From contig JACONQ010000004.1 in NCBI GenBank assembly GCA_014281115.1, positions 2,108,001 through 2,172,000 on the forward strand: a DNA stretch of 64,000 bases, given 5' to 3'. Origin of the DNA: Laburnicola sp. R22_1. Its lineage: Eukaryota; Ascomycota; Dothideomycetes; Pleosporales; Didymosphaeriaceae. Each line of letters starts with the position of its first letter. The first letter of the stretch is position 1. The notes under the pieces were generated by a model. That model had not been told where the DNA came from and ran no database searches. It was given only the letters and a program-made list of their open reading frames with translations. Position numbers and translations under genes: made by a program. Positions 24,390 to 35,300 of this stretch are shown piece by piece.

Positions 24390-25560
24390 AGTAGTTAGAA
24401 AGCCTAGTAGGGGTCTCCAAATCTGTGTAGATTATCGGCAACTTAACACTATTATAAAGAAGAATTAGAACGCCCCACTATCTATTAAGGAGACTCTTAC
24501 TAGAATGGCCTAAATTTTAATTATATCTCTTATTAATATTATTGCAGCTTTTAACATAGTTTGTATTAAAGAAGGCAATAAAAAAAAGACTATATTATAA
24601 TCTACTATAAATTATATAAGTATATTATAATGCCCTTTAGCCTATATAATATGCCTAGGACTTTTTAGATCTTTATTAATAAAATACTTTAAGAGTATCT
24701 TAATAACTTTTATACCGCGTATCTAGATAATGTTTTTATTTACTCTAAGTATAAGAAGGATTATAAGCGTTATATCCTATAAGTTCTAACTAAACTTAAA
24801 GACGCTGACCTTTATCTAGACTCTACAAAGTGCAAATAGAAGGTTAAATGTGTTAAATACCTAGGGCTTATTCTTACCACAAATAGAATTAAGATAAATC
24901 CTAAGAAAGTACAGATAGTTACTAACTAGCCAACTCTAAAGTGCGTTAAGGATGTTTAGGCCTTTTTAGAATTTGCTAATTTTTATAGATAGTTTATAGC
25001 TAGATTTTTATACCTAGCGAAACTACTTATAGAACTTATAAAAGATAGCGCTTATAAGGAGTTTTCTTTTCAGCCTAACTTAAAGGCGCTACTTATATTT
25101 AATAAATTAAAAAAAACGTTTAGCATCGCTAATAGTTATGTCCTTACTTATTTTAATTCTAACTTAGAAACTTAGTTAGAAACTAACGCCTCTAACTTTA
25201 TCTGCACCGTAGTATTATCCTAGATACATAATGGCGTATTACAGCCAGTTGCTTTTCTATTACATAAGATAACTCCTACTAAATATAACTATAAGATCTA
25301 TAATAAAGAACTCCTAGCGATTATTTAGGCCTTTAAGGAATGGCGATTTAAACTCGTAGGTACTAATAATCTAATTAAGGTCCTATTAGATTATTAAGCC
25401 TTATAGATATTTATAATAAATAAACGCTTCAACTATTAATAGGCCAGATAGGCTAAGTTCTTATCTGAGTTTAATTTTAAAATTACGTATTATCCTGGGA
25501 TATAAGGCACAAAGCCAGACGCGCTAACGCGTTGCTCTAACAACCTACCGTAAGATATTA
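24390..25560 (+). pseudogene. Reverse transcriptase/RNase H relic
   Basis: The + strand fragments include GLQICVDYRQLN (about 24410-24450), IAAFNI, MPFSLYN, YLDNVFIYSK (the YLDD box with one Asp changed to Asn), VKYLGLILTTNRIKINPKKV, and RNase H elements ETNASNFICTVVLS, NKELLAII and GTKPDALTR. Frame changes and TAG/TAA codons interrupt all of them. Asp-to-Asn changes and Gln or Trp to stop changes fit C-to-T mutation. Confidence 0.85.
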
Positions 25561-26449
25561 AGAACGCCTAATAACAGCACTAATAGCAAGTTATTATTAA
25601 ACTATATTAGGTTAACTTAGAACTCTAGGTGGCCTATAGAATAAGTAAATAGAATACTAGTGCACAATATACTATACACCTAGTATAGATTGCTACGCTT
25701 AGATCTATATAAGGCATTATAAATATTATACGTAATATATACAACAATAGCAAAAGAACTAATATTACTAAGAAAGTTGCACTTAATAGGTTAACTTTAT
25801 GTGTACTAGGGGGGAAAGAAAGTTTTTCTAATAGAAACTTATTATTACTAACGCCTAATAGCCTAACACATAACTATAATAGTAACCTACACAAAAATCC
25901 TATTAAACTTAACGTGCCTACTAAGCAATCTATTAAACCTAATATATCTACTATACCTACAGCACAACTCTCTAAGCTAGACGCATCTATCGCGCCTATA
26001 ACGCAGTCCTCTAAATTTAATATGCCCGCCGCATAGTTAAATAAATAACTACTAGCTAAGATATTAAGTATAGTAGAGCTAATAGATAAAATTCGCGTAG
26101 CCTACCTATAAGACAAAGACTTAACAATAATTATAATAGCTCTAAAGAACAAAAGATAGAGAATACTATACAAACTTATTTATAGAGAAATAAGATTAAA
26201 GCTAAGTAACTATTAGCTATATAGTAAACTACTATATATCTAAGGTAAAGTATATATCCCTAATATTATAAACCTTTAAGCCTAGGTAATTAATTAGGTT
26301 TATAAGTCGCTATGTGGAGAATATAGAGAAAAGCATAAGAGCTATATAAAAGTAACGCGTTAGTACTTCTAGCTAAATATAATAAGCAATATTGCGTAGT
26401 ATATTAAAGCCTGCCTACTCTATAGACGCACAAAGACCTACTATAATAA

Positions 26450-27600
26450 AAAATAAGGCTTACTCTATTCGCTGCCTATACCTAAGAGGTATTAGATATC
26501 TATTTTAATTAATTATATTACTAAGCTCTCTTCTTATATAGTTAATAGTCGTACATACTAACACATCTTAGTATTAGTTAACTAACTTAGTAAGAAGTAA
26601 AAATTCATACTAGTTATAGACTTATATATTAATACTTTAGTATAGGCCTTTATTAAATTTGTATAGCGCAAAGAAGACTACCTAGAAGATATTATATTAG
26701 ATAGAGGAGCGTAATTCACATCTTATTTTTAGAAACAGTTATGTTAACACGTTAGTACTAAGCCTAAACTATTAACATCCTATTATCCTAAAACTAATAA
26801 ATAGATAGAGAACGCTAACACCTTCTTAAAATAGTACTTACGCGCATTTATTAACTATAAATAAGATAACTAGGCAACTCTACTACCTATAGCGGAATTT
26901 ATAGCTAACTTATTAATAAGTATTAGCACTAGCGTTATACTCTTTTATGCCACTAAAGGCTATAAACTATATTTAGGTTTAGAGCCCCTACTACTAATTA
27001 ACTAGACACTTACTACGCCTACTAAAGCTAATTATATGCATGCTAACTACTTTACTAAGCATCTTAACTAATTATATAACAATCTCTATAAGAGTCTTAA
27101 AAAGTTATAGGCTAAATAGGCAGAGTACGCAAATAAAGGACGCTAATCCTCTATAGTATTCAAAATAGGTAATTAGGTAATAATTAACTTTTATTACGCG
27201 CGTACCACCTAGCCTAGTTAGTTATTAGACTATAAAAACTGTGGGCCCTTTATAATTACTAAGTCTATTAATAATATAGCTTACTAAGTAGACCTCCTAC
27301 CGAAAATTTGTATTTACAATATTTTTTACCCTTCGCTATTATACTTACATAAGCCGCTAATGCCTAGTTAGACCCTAGTGCCTAAAGGGCCTATAGAGAT
27401 TACTAATCCTAATATATAAGATAACTTAGACTATAAAGTTAAAGTAATTCTAAATACTTAACTTAATTGCAGATTAAAAGACCTACTACTATAAAGAAAA
27501 AGCCTACTTTAATACAAAGTGCAATAGAAGAACTATCTATTAGAACTAGATAACCTATTATAGAAGCCATATATAAACCTTATTAGCTCGCTAAACCTAG
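26450..27600 (+). pseudogene. Integrase relic ending in a chromodomain-like segment
   Basis: Decayed integrase core text is readable (HILVLVN, then ILDRGA, then LTSYYPKTNK near 26770, matching the STAYHPQTDGQ block), followed by a stretch resembling a chromodomain (DYKVKVILNT near 27431 and YKVQWKNYLLELDN-like text near 27510, with stops). A C-terminal chromodomain places the element among chromoviruses, whose integrases target heterochromatin. Confidence 0.68.
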
Positions 27601-28295
27601 TCTATAATTAGCACTAGAGTTAACTATCCCTTTCTATGTATAAGAAGTTTACTACACTAATAGGCAAATAGAATATATTATTATTAAGAATAAGCAAACT
27701 ACTAGCTCTAATAATAAAGTAAATATATATATAGTAAGCTCTTACTTTCTCCCCTATAAACGTAAGTTATAGTAAGTAGGAAGGATACCTCTACTACCTA
27801 TATTACTAACAATATTATTTATTACGTAATAGTTACGCTCTTAAGTAATATGGCCTAGAATATTAGCGCGTATATATAATAGTAAGTATCTATATATTAG
27901 AGATTACTTATATACTAGGGGTTGCCTATATATTAAGGACTATAAGATTAAGCCTAATAATAGTAATTGCGTCTAGCAATAGTAATTATGCTTAATAATA
28001 GTACCTTATTACGTACGCACACGTTAACATTACTACCTAAAGGTAAAATTTATAAAAGTTATAATTTATAAGCTATAGTTTATAATTTCTATTATATAAC
28101 GTATAAGGTATTATTCTTAACAATCCTACCTAGTTAATTCTCTCCGCTCCTACAATTTAAAACACTATAGCACTATTAGCAATTCTTTATATACGATTAT
28201 AACAATATGCCTAATAGATAATAGGTTCTACTATAGGTAAAAAACCTATTAGAAACCTAGAAATAAGTTACAAGAATAATAGAACTACTCTTTTT

Positions 28296-28311
28296 AGAGG
28301 GGGGGGAGTAG
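28296..28311 (+). other. Polypurine tract before the 3' LTR
   Basis: A purine run (AGAGGGGGGGGAGTAG-like) sits directly upstream of the 3' LTR, where plus-strand priming is expected. It confirms the + orientation of the element. Confidence 0.75.
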
Positions 28312-28524
28312 TGTAATAGATTAATACCCAGAGGTGCCGCAGCCCTAAGGCAGGCTAGAGATAACACCTTATCTCTAGCGCTAGCCCTAACTAGGCCTAG
28401 CACCTAGCGCCCCCCATACGCCCACTATATAGTAGGCGTAGATAATTACTAGAATCTCTACGCAGTATCTTACCCATAGAGTTTAATTAACTATTATCTT
28501 AATTCTAACTATTAATCCTTTACA
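28312..28524 (+). repeat. 3' LTR
   Basis: 213 bp with intact TG...CA ends; same orientation and length as the 5' LTR at 20508..20720. Confidence 0.9.
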
Positions 28525-28529
28525 CTTAG
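28525..28529 (+). repeat. Right 5-bp target-site duplication (CTTAG) of the LTR element
   Basis: It matches 20503..20507 exactly. Downstream, 28530 resumes the transposase relic. Confidence 0.85.
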
Positions 28530-29680
28530 CGCTACCTACTCTAATAAGCTCTCTGCATATCTTTATAAAAACTAAGAACTATTAATAATTACTAAAAGAG
28601 ACTTTTTTATACTTTTTTAGAAGGCCTAAATAATATTAGTTATACTATAATTAATTACTAAAGCTTTTAAGTGTATAGGTATTTTGTTACTAGATTTTAT
28701 ACCTATTCTTAAAAGGTTTAATAAAGAGACTTTACTAGAGCTAAAATTATAAAAAAGCTCTACCTTAGTACTTAGCGCGTTAGATTAGTATAAAATAAAG
28801 TAACTATTATACTTTACTATTAAGAATTTAGTAATAAAGAAGTTGCGTAAGCTTAGCTAAATAATACACTTAATATTTATATAAAAGTAACTTTTAAAGT
28901 ATAAAAACTAAAGTCTCTAAAAAGGTCTTATAAACAAAAAATAGTATTAAATAAAAGGTTAACTAAACTTTATTTTTAGAGTAATCTAAGGAGTAGTATA
29001 GTTTTTTTGCGACTAAGGGGTTTCTAATAAAAATATTACAATAATAGCAAATATTCCTCCTACTATTATATACACAGAAAAGCGTTTTAAAATATTAATA
29101 AAAACGGGTTAAGGAGTAGTATAAAGAAGCTATTTTCTAGTTACCTACTTAAGTATAAAGAGTGCACAATTCTCTTAGCTAATCAGAGGCCTAAAAAGAA
29201 TAATTATAATTCTAAAAAGTTAGTAATAAGAGATATAGAGAGCTAATAAATAGCTTAAAGCTTATTTACTATAAGAAAGGCGCGTTGCACAAGTAGTAGC
29301 TAAAAATACGCGCGCTAAGAAGAGAGCTGAGTAAGCTACTAAGCAACACCTCTATTAATAGGCCTATAAGGCTAAACAATAATTTTAAGAACATCTTAAA
29401 ATTATTAAAAAAAAAGTTAAAGAGCTTTAAAATCTACTTATAAAGTTATAAAGAAGAAAAAATCTATACTAGCACCTATATACGTTAATATAGTAGTATT
29501 TACACTATTAATACTATTATTACGTAGTAGCTATATAATTAAAATACTAAATAGATACCTATAATTTAAGTAGCTAGTAATTATCTATAAGCCTAGAAGA
29601 CCTTAACTCTAGAAAATCTTGTAATAATATTAATTATAGGTGGCTTAGTAGCCTTATGTTACTGGCTGAGCGATCATGTT

Positions 29681-29725
29681 GGGGCGCGCATTAACTGTCT
29701 CTGAGCACTGACTGTCTCGGCACGG
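29681..29725 (-). repeat. Right terminal inverted repeat with internal 17-bp duplication
   Basis: 29706..29725 is the perfect reverse complement of the left end. The next 17 bp inward (29689..29705) look like an imperfect copy of the adjoining TIR part (GAGACAGTnAnTG). The match to the left end then resumes at 29681..29688. Confidence 0.75.
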
Positions 29726-29914
29726 TATGCATCGTTACACGAACCCCACCTCAACCTCCAACTGACCGCGTCTCCACACCTACATACTACCTTCTCTCTT
29801 ACCACGCACTAACTCCCAACTCCTAACACTTAATTTAACACCACTTTCCCAGCACCTCCCTTGATCCATCCTAGCTAGCCTAACCAACCCTATCTATCCC
29901 AAGAACGCACCAAA

Positions 29915-30389
29915 ATGTCCCTCCCCGCCCGCTTCAAACTCGTCTTCTACGTCCCGCCCCCCGCCCTCCAAGCCTGCAAAACAGCCATCTTCGCCGCAGG
30001 CGCAGGCTCCTTCCCCGGCAAAGGCGGCTACACCGAGTGCGCATTCACGAGCAAGGGAACCGGGCAGTTTAGACCAGGGGAGGGGGCGAATCCGCATGTG
30101 AGTTCTTTCCGTGTTTGCATGGCTTGGTTACAGACAGGGGAGAAAGCTGATACGGTGGTTTGGGGGTTTAGATTGGGAAGAGAGGCGAGCTGGAGGAGGT
30201 GGAGGAGGTGAGGGTGGAGAGTATTTGTTTGGGGAGGGAGGTTGTTGGGAGGGCGGCGGAGGCGTTGAAGAGGTGAGTGAGTGGTGAGAGGGGGGGATGG
30301 GGCGGAGTTGGGGTTGGGCTAATGTGGTGGGTAGGGCGCATCCGTATGAGGAGCCGGCGTATGAGGTGTATAGGATGGAGGATTTTTGA
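29915..30389 (+). CDS. Small Nif3/CutA-like (YqfO-type) domain protein
   Basis: Three exons: 29915..30097, 30172..30272 and 30335..30389 (introns of 74 and 62 nt), giving 112 residues. The N-terminus (RFKLVFYVPPPALQACKTAI) is a beta-alpha start as in PII/CutA-like folds. GGYTECAFTSKGTGQFRPG and the terminal AHPYEEPAYEVY are characteristic of the stand-alone version of the domain inserted in Nif3/YqfO proteins. The biochemical role of these small fungal proteins is not established. The start lies 187 bp beyond the right transposon end, so any promoter must be compact or reach into the island edge. Exon 2 is strongly G-rich compared with exon 1. Confidence 0.85.
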
Positions 30390-30508
30390 GGGGGGAAAGA
30401 CGAGGTGGTGCGGTTGTGTGTGGACTTGTATGTGAGATATGGGCATTTGTATTGAGACGCGCGGCGAATGAGGCTAGCAATTCTATGAGGAGATACCAAT
30501 GCCTTTTT

Positions 30509-32020
30509 TTACCCTTTGTTCCAGGTTTCAATAACACTGCTCAGGACCTCCTTGATGAGTGGCAGATCCCTGTTCGTGTCCGTCATCCAGTTCGAAATAG
30601 CAAATCTACAAGCTGGCTTACTAGCCCATGCCGTGCCTGATACGTAGATCTTCCGGCTCGCTTTTATTCTATCAGTGAGCTCCTTGTTCAACTCCTCATC
30701 CTTTGCTCTGAACAACACGATGATGTAGATACTAGTCAGTATATCTTCCTTGGAGGCGTCTGATTCAGGCAGAAGCTCGAAGTCGTCGCTGTCGAGAATG
30801 TATTCTGCGATACCTTTCGCTAGTTCTATTTGCCTCTCGAGCATTTCTCGATATCCATCGGCACCATACGCTGTCAAGCTGGCATATACTGGTAAGGCAC
30901 GAAGCCGGCGAGAGTTCTCAAGCCCGATGTTAGAAGGCGATATGATGGTATCAGTCGCCGCTCCTGTGCTGAGGTAGGGGGCATTGGGGTTCTGGAAGAC
31001 GCGTGGGGGAATGTCGCGATGTCGGGAGAAGAAGAAGCCACAGTCGTACGGCACGTTGAGGAGCTTATGGCCGTCCCCAGTTATCGAGTCGGCAAGCTCA
31101 AGACCAGCGCAGGCAGAAGAAATTTTGGAATGCGTGTTGGAGTTTAGAATCCGTCCGAGGATGCCAAAGGCGCCATCGACGTGGATCCAGGCGCCATACA
31201 TGTCGCAGAGGTTGCGTATCTCTTGAATCTCTTCCAAGCCAGCAGTGGCGAATAGTCCGGTGTTGACATCGGATGCGGAAATGGCTACAATAGAAGCTGC
31301 GCCGCGTTGCTCGAGCAGTTTCTTCAGCTGCGTAATGTCGAACTTGTGGGGGGCATTTGCCAAACCAACATCTACCACTGAAGCGCGCCCCAGACCCAAT
31401 ATACCAGCAGCTTTGACGAGCGAGGAGTGCGGCACGGTGGTCAGAATCTGGATCTTGTCGATACCAGCGCGGTGCATGGCTTCCACGATGCCCAGCTCAC
31501 CCACGCTGTTCACCGTGTCGCTGCGGTGCGCGGATGCTTCCGCTATAATGTACTCCCTGCCACATGCCAGGCCCAACATGTTGCTTGTGGTCGCTCCGGT
31601 AGTGAAGATGCGGTGAGGCCATTGCTCCGGCTCGAGCTTCAAAAGCTCAGCCAGCAACGAGGTGGCAGCGTCTTCGACATTTGTTGCGAGGGACTCTTTT
31701 GGAAGGTGGACTGCGGCATTCTGGTCGTAGATTGTGACCAGATTGTCGGCAAGTGCCGCGGCAGGGGTGCTGCCGCCGGTGACGAAGCCGTAGTAGTTTG
31801 GCGAGCGGCTAGAGCCATTGAGTCCTGGTGCAATGTCTTCGTGGAGATGTCTGATTGTTCCTTCGAATCCTAGGCCAGACGAGGGGAGGTGCTTTCGTAG
31901 CTTTTCGCGGGCTTGAGTGACTGTGGTTTCTGGGGGGAGGACATGTTGAGGTGGTGGTAGGATGTGAAGGCCAGCGATGGCAGAGGCAAGCTGCTGGAAA
32001 GTGTCTGGTTGTGCATGCAT
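30509..32020 (-). CDS. Group II pyridoxal-phosphate-dependent decarboxylase (aromatic-L-amino-acid/tyrosine decarboxylase type)
   Basis: Single exon, 503 residues; the ATG at 32020 is used because the longer frame begins at a TTG. PLP fold-type I landmarks: FTTGATTSNMLGLACGRE (phosphate-binding region), the HVDGAFG block with the Asp that pairs with the pyridine nitrogen, and ITGDGHKLLNVPYDCGFFF with the Schiff-base Lys. The family decarboxylates aromatic or acidic amino acids; the substrate cannot be fixed here. The usual HVDAA block is HVDGA. It is divergent from the RecQ helicase gene (285 bp between starts), and its 3' end lies 119 bp from the stop codon of the Nif3-like gene. Confidence 0.9.
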   Translation of the reverse strand: MHAQPDTFQQLASAIAGLHILPPPQHVLPPETTVTQAREKLRKHLPSSGLGFEGTIRHLHEDIAPGLNGSSRSPNYYGFVTGGSTPAAALADNLVTIYDQNAAVHLPKESLATNVEDAATSLLAELLKLEPEQWPHRIFTTGATTSNMLGLACGREYIIAEASAHRSDTVNSVGELGIVEAMHRAGIDKIQILTTVPHSSLVKAAGILGLGRASVVDVGLANAPHKFDITQLKKLLEQRGAASIVAISASDVNTGLFATAGLEEIQEIRNLCDMYGAWIHVDGAFGILGRILNSNTHSKISSACAGLELADSITGDGHKLLNVPYDCGFFFSRHRDIPPRVFQNPNAPYLSTGAATDTIISPSNIGLENSRRLRALPVYASLTAYGADGYREMLERQIELAKGIAEYILDSDDFELLPESDASKEDILTSIYIIVLFRAKDEELNKELTDRIKASRKIYVSGTAWASKPACRFAISNWMTDTNRDLPLIKEVLSSVIETWNKG

Positions 32021-32305
32021 TGCTAGTGAATGAAAAAGAGTAACGTGAAAAGAGCGCAAAGAGTCGTCGTGTTGACTGATCCAGCATGACTTCAGAAGGA
32101 GGGAACCTCGGGAAGACGCGGGTCACGTGCACAGGCGTGCGCTAGCGCGGGTGTAAACAGTTAGCACGGGGAAAGCGCGACGGGCACAACATGGCATGCC
32201 GTCCGGACCCTCACTCGCCACCACGACACCCCGTCTCTCGCGTCGCAGGCCTGACTACGCGCCGCATACCGATGCCGACCTCACGCTGGAACCGGCGACG
32301 CTCTA
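32021..32305. promoter_or_regulatory. Shared divergent promoter of the decarboxylase and RecQ helicase genes
   Basis: 285 bp between opposing ATGs, with a GGTCACGTG/CACGTG E-box-like site near 32130. No TATA box was recognised. Confidence 0.45.
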
Positions 32306-35300
32306 ATGCCTCCGAAGAACAACCTCGCCGCTGAGCTCAAGTGGTTGTTGCAGAACAAGCCTTTCGTTCCGCCTGCCGCTACTCTCGTCGCATACGATTC
32401 GAACGCGCCGGCAAGCTCCGCGACAGTATCGCAGCCCTCTTCCTTTCCGGCTGAGACACCGCCAAACGATGAGCCCGCACCGGCACCGGCACCCGTACGC
32501 GCCATTGCCCAACCGATAGCGCCAGCTTCTCGCGCAGCCGTCCGGACAATCGATATACACAAGCCTCCTCCCCCAGAGCAGGAAGGCGCGACCGACATGG
32601 CTCGATTGAGGGCTACCCCTGGAAATAACAAGCCCAGGCTCTTACTGGCCGGCCTGCACTCGAATAATGCGCACAGCTCAACTGCCCAGGTCACGCCCAC
32701 GACCGAACGGCCAACGGCCCGGAAACAGCGCGCCCAGACGCAAGACATCGAAGCTATAGACCTGACCGGGGACGACTGTCGAACGTCGCCGAGTAAGAGC
32801 CGGCCTCCCCAGGGCAAGAAGCGGAAGAGCGACGAGTATGAAAGGGATATAAGGCATAGGAAATCCCCGCGGCCTGCCAAAACGATACCCGTCTCTAGTC
32901 CTAGCACCGAGTATGAAGGATATGCACACATCGACGATTTGATGACTACCGTGCCGGAGAGCCCACCACCGCCATACTCGACCACTGTGCACAATGGACG
33001 AGACGTGGCAATACAAGCGCCGGGACATGTCGACATCGATGAGTACGACTTCGCAACTGAAGAGGAAGACCAATTTGTCAGCGAAGTGGCCGCAGCGCCT
33101 CCTTCAAGCACCCGGAAGCGCAAACCATTGAGTCGGGTGTCTCCCGAGACATCCGCCCCGGCCAGGAAGTTAGGAAGGCAGGCTCGTAGTCCCTCGCCAA
33201 TGAAGGACAACCAAGGTGCACCGAGTCGAACGCCGAAACGGAGGATCGGTGCTGTGTTGGATTCCGAGGACGAGGATGTCGACCTTGACGGCTTTGATCT
33301 CGATATTGTCTCGGAAGCCTTTCGATCACCTCCCATCGTCCGGGAAGCGAAGCTACCGGATCACACTTCAGCTGGTCCATGTTCGCAAACAGAACTCCCG
33401 ATTCGCTCCCCTTCGAAGCCCAGAGAAGTACCCAGCCACCACCAGACAAAGCACGAGTTTCTAGCCACTCCCGGCATGTCCCAGTCACCGCGGAAAACTC
33501 GTCCGTCGCCCAAGAAAGTACTGTCAACCCCAGCATCCACCCAGCCTTGCCAGGCTCCTCCTGCTTCGCAGTTCTCGAAAGAGAAAAGGGACGATATCAG
33601 CAAAGCTATCAGAACATTTCTAGACTTGGAAGGCTGTCGCTTGAAGCGACATGTAGAAACCGCCATTGCAACCTGGTCCAAGGCCAAGGATACGTATCTC
33701 AAGCATGCGGAGGCTGGCACATCAACACCAGCCCACCAAGAAGCTATAAAACGCGCAAACACCCAGAAGAAAGCCATGGAGCAGCTACTCTCGTTGAAGT
33801 CTAGGCATGAGGACTTGGATAAGCAATGGCAGCAGCTGAGAAAAAAGATGGATGCCGATATTTCCAACGAGGAGTTCAACGCATACGATGTCCAAACTTT
33901 ACAAGCACATGCCAAAACTCTCGACGACATCAAGGTTCAGATGTACTTTCTTCTCAGTGACGCTGGGATGGCCAAATACATGAAGCCTCTCGAAGAGGGG
34001 ACCGACGACGCTGGGTTGTCCGGACACGTGGAGCCTTTGGAAGAGGCGAGCAATCGAAAACCGGACGAAGTTGTTCACGTACCTCAAACGCAATACTTCA
34101 AGCAGACGCAGATATCCAAACAGGAAATATGGACACCATCACGACGTATTCGATTTGCGAAAACGCGCATCGTAGAATCTACACCCCCGCGTTTGGATTG
34201 GAATCATGACGTTCCAGGTCAGTCTGCGTCTGTCAGCAATCCAAGGACAATGTCAGAGAAGAAAACTCTTCATGCATCCGAGGCGCGACGGAATCATGAT
34301 CCCCCAAATGCACAAGCGCGTTGGGACTCTGATCGCAGTACTAGTGCGATCCAGACTTTCGACATACCGGGCGACGATTTTGAATTCGATTTTGATGACG
34401 ACGATGTCGATTCGATTAGCGAAACTATGGGTGCAATACCCGAACCGGTCCATGTCGGAGAGGAAGACTTCTGTGACGACGACGATGACGACATCTTCAA
34501 TCAAATTAGCAACATCGAGAACAAACCGCCTGGTGGTTATGATTGGAAATGCGACAAAGTCGTCAACCGAAATCCTCAGCCAGCTCGAGAGGTCTTGAAA
34601 GAAGCTCCGCTGAACAAAACCCAACAACGCAAAGGTCCGCCATCGCCCAAAAGGCCGCAGTTGCACATGCCCGGTATGAATTTCCCGTGGTCGAAAGATG
34701 TTAGAGACACGCTGCTGTATAAATTCCAACTGCGGGGGTTCCGGCCTGGGCAACTGGAAGCCATCAACACGACCCTGGAAGGAGAGCACTGTTTTGTTCT
34801 CATGCCAACGGGAGGTGGCAAGTCTTTGTGCTACCAACTACCTTCTGTCATCAACTCGGGGAAGACGAAAGGCGTTACTATTGTGGTGTCGCCTCTGATC
34901 AGTTTAATGGAGGATCAAGTTGCAGCGTGTCAGCAACGCTTTGGTATGCAGGCTTTTCTTCTAAATGGAGAAACTGCACCGGGACAAAAAGAAATGATCT
35001 GGAACGCGCTGAATGAGCGCGACCCTGAAAAGTTTATACAACTTCTCTACGTCACTCCGGAGATGCTAAGCAAGAATCAACGCATGGTCTCAGCGTTTCA
35101 ACAGCTTCATCGACGTAACCGTCTGGCTCGAATAGTCATTGACGAAGCACATTGTGTCAGTCAATGGGGACACGATTTTCGACCCGATTACAAGGCGTTA
35201 GGGGACGTGATGCGCCAATTCACCGGCGTCCCGGTAATTGCTTTAACGGCTACCGCGACCCAATTAGTGCGAACTGATGTTATGGCGAACCTTGGCATTC

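Larger units (their letters stand above)
20508..28524 (+). mobile_element. Ty3/gypsy LTR retrotransposon (chromovirus-like), degenerate
   Basis: Two direct repeats of exactly 213 bp (20508..20720 and 28312..28524) bound an 8.0-kb element with CTTAG target duplications on both sides. Interior relics on the + strand follow Ty3/gypsy order: a gag-like stretch (about 22400-22900) with a decayed zinc knuckle near 23045; an aspartic-protease-like region (about 23500-23900); RT (about 24390-24800, CVDYRQLN, then YLDNVFIYSK); RNase H (about 25150-25560, ETNASNFICTVVLS, KELLAII); integrase (about 26450-27150); and a chromodomain-like end (about 27420-27600). A purine-rich tract lies directly before the 3' LTR. 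Every domain carries multiple stops, so the copy is dead. RT, then RNase H, then integrase is the gypsy rather than copia order. Confidence 0.9.
19211..29330 (+). pseudogene. pogo/Fot1-like transposase relic (split by the retrotransposon)
   Basis: Fragments in order along the + strand: an N-terminal Psq/HTH-like piece (IKAAIIAIKLLKLEKK, from about 19220); the first DDE block (HIYNINKKGFLL at 19990..20025, matching the family's YNMDEKGF with the catalytic Asp now Asn); and a late catalytic-domain block (KILLAILSFYL and LQPL near 20416-20475, matching ILLAILPPHSTHRLQPLD). After the retrotransposon come SATYSNKLSAYL and TKRDFFILF (28530-28620), then a basic, helical C-terminus to about 29330. 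Many stops, mostly TAG/TAA, interrupt it. The reading frame joins across the insertion point once one CTTAG copy is removed, though an expanded TA run just upstream shifts frame. Confidence 0.72.
19142..29725 (+). mobile_element. pogo/Fot1-like DDE DNA transposon, RIP-mutated, interrupted by an LTR retrotransposon
   Basis: The ends are 20-bp perfect inverted repeats, 19142..19161 and 29706..29725, flanked on both sides by TA (19140-19141 and 29726-29727), the target duplication of the Tc1/mariner/pogo superfamily. Without the nested retrotransposon and its duplicated target, the element would be about 2.56 kb. Its interior codes, with many stops, for a pogo-type transposase read on the + strand (see separate entry). 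Base composition is extremely A+T-rich and TpA-rich, and no open frame above 60 codons exists in the block, against dense genes on both sides. I conclude an inactive element mutated by RIP. Confidence 0.82.

Noticed and set aside
19142..29725. Small centromere or rDNA-like A/T block
   Set aside because: The sequence is accounted for by two transposons with exact ends; no satellite or rRNA sequence was seen.
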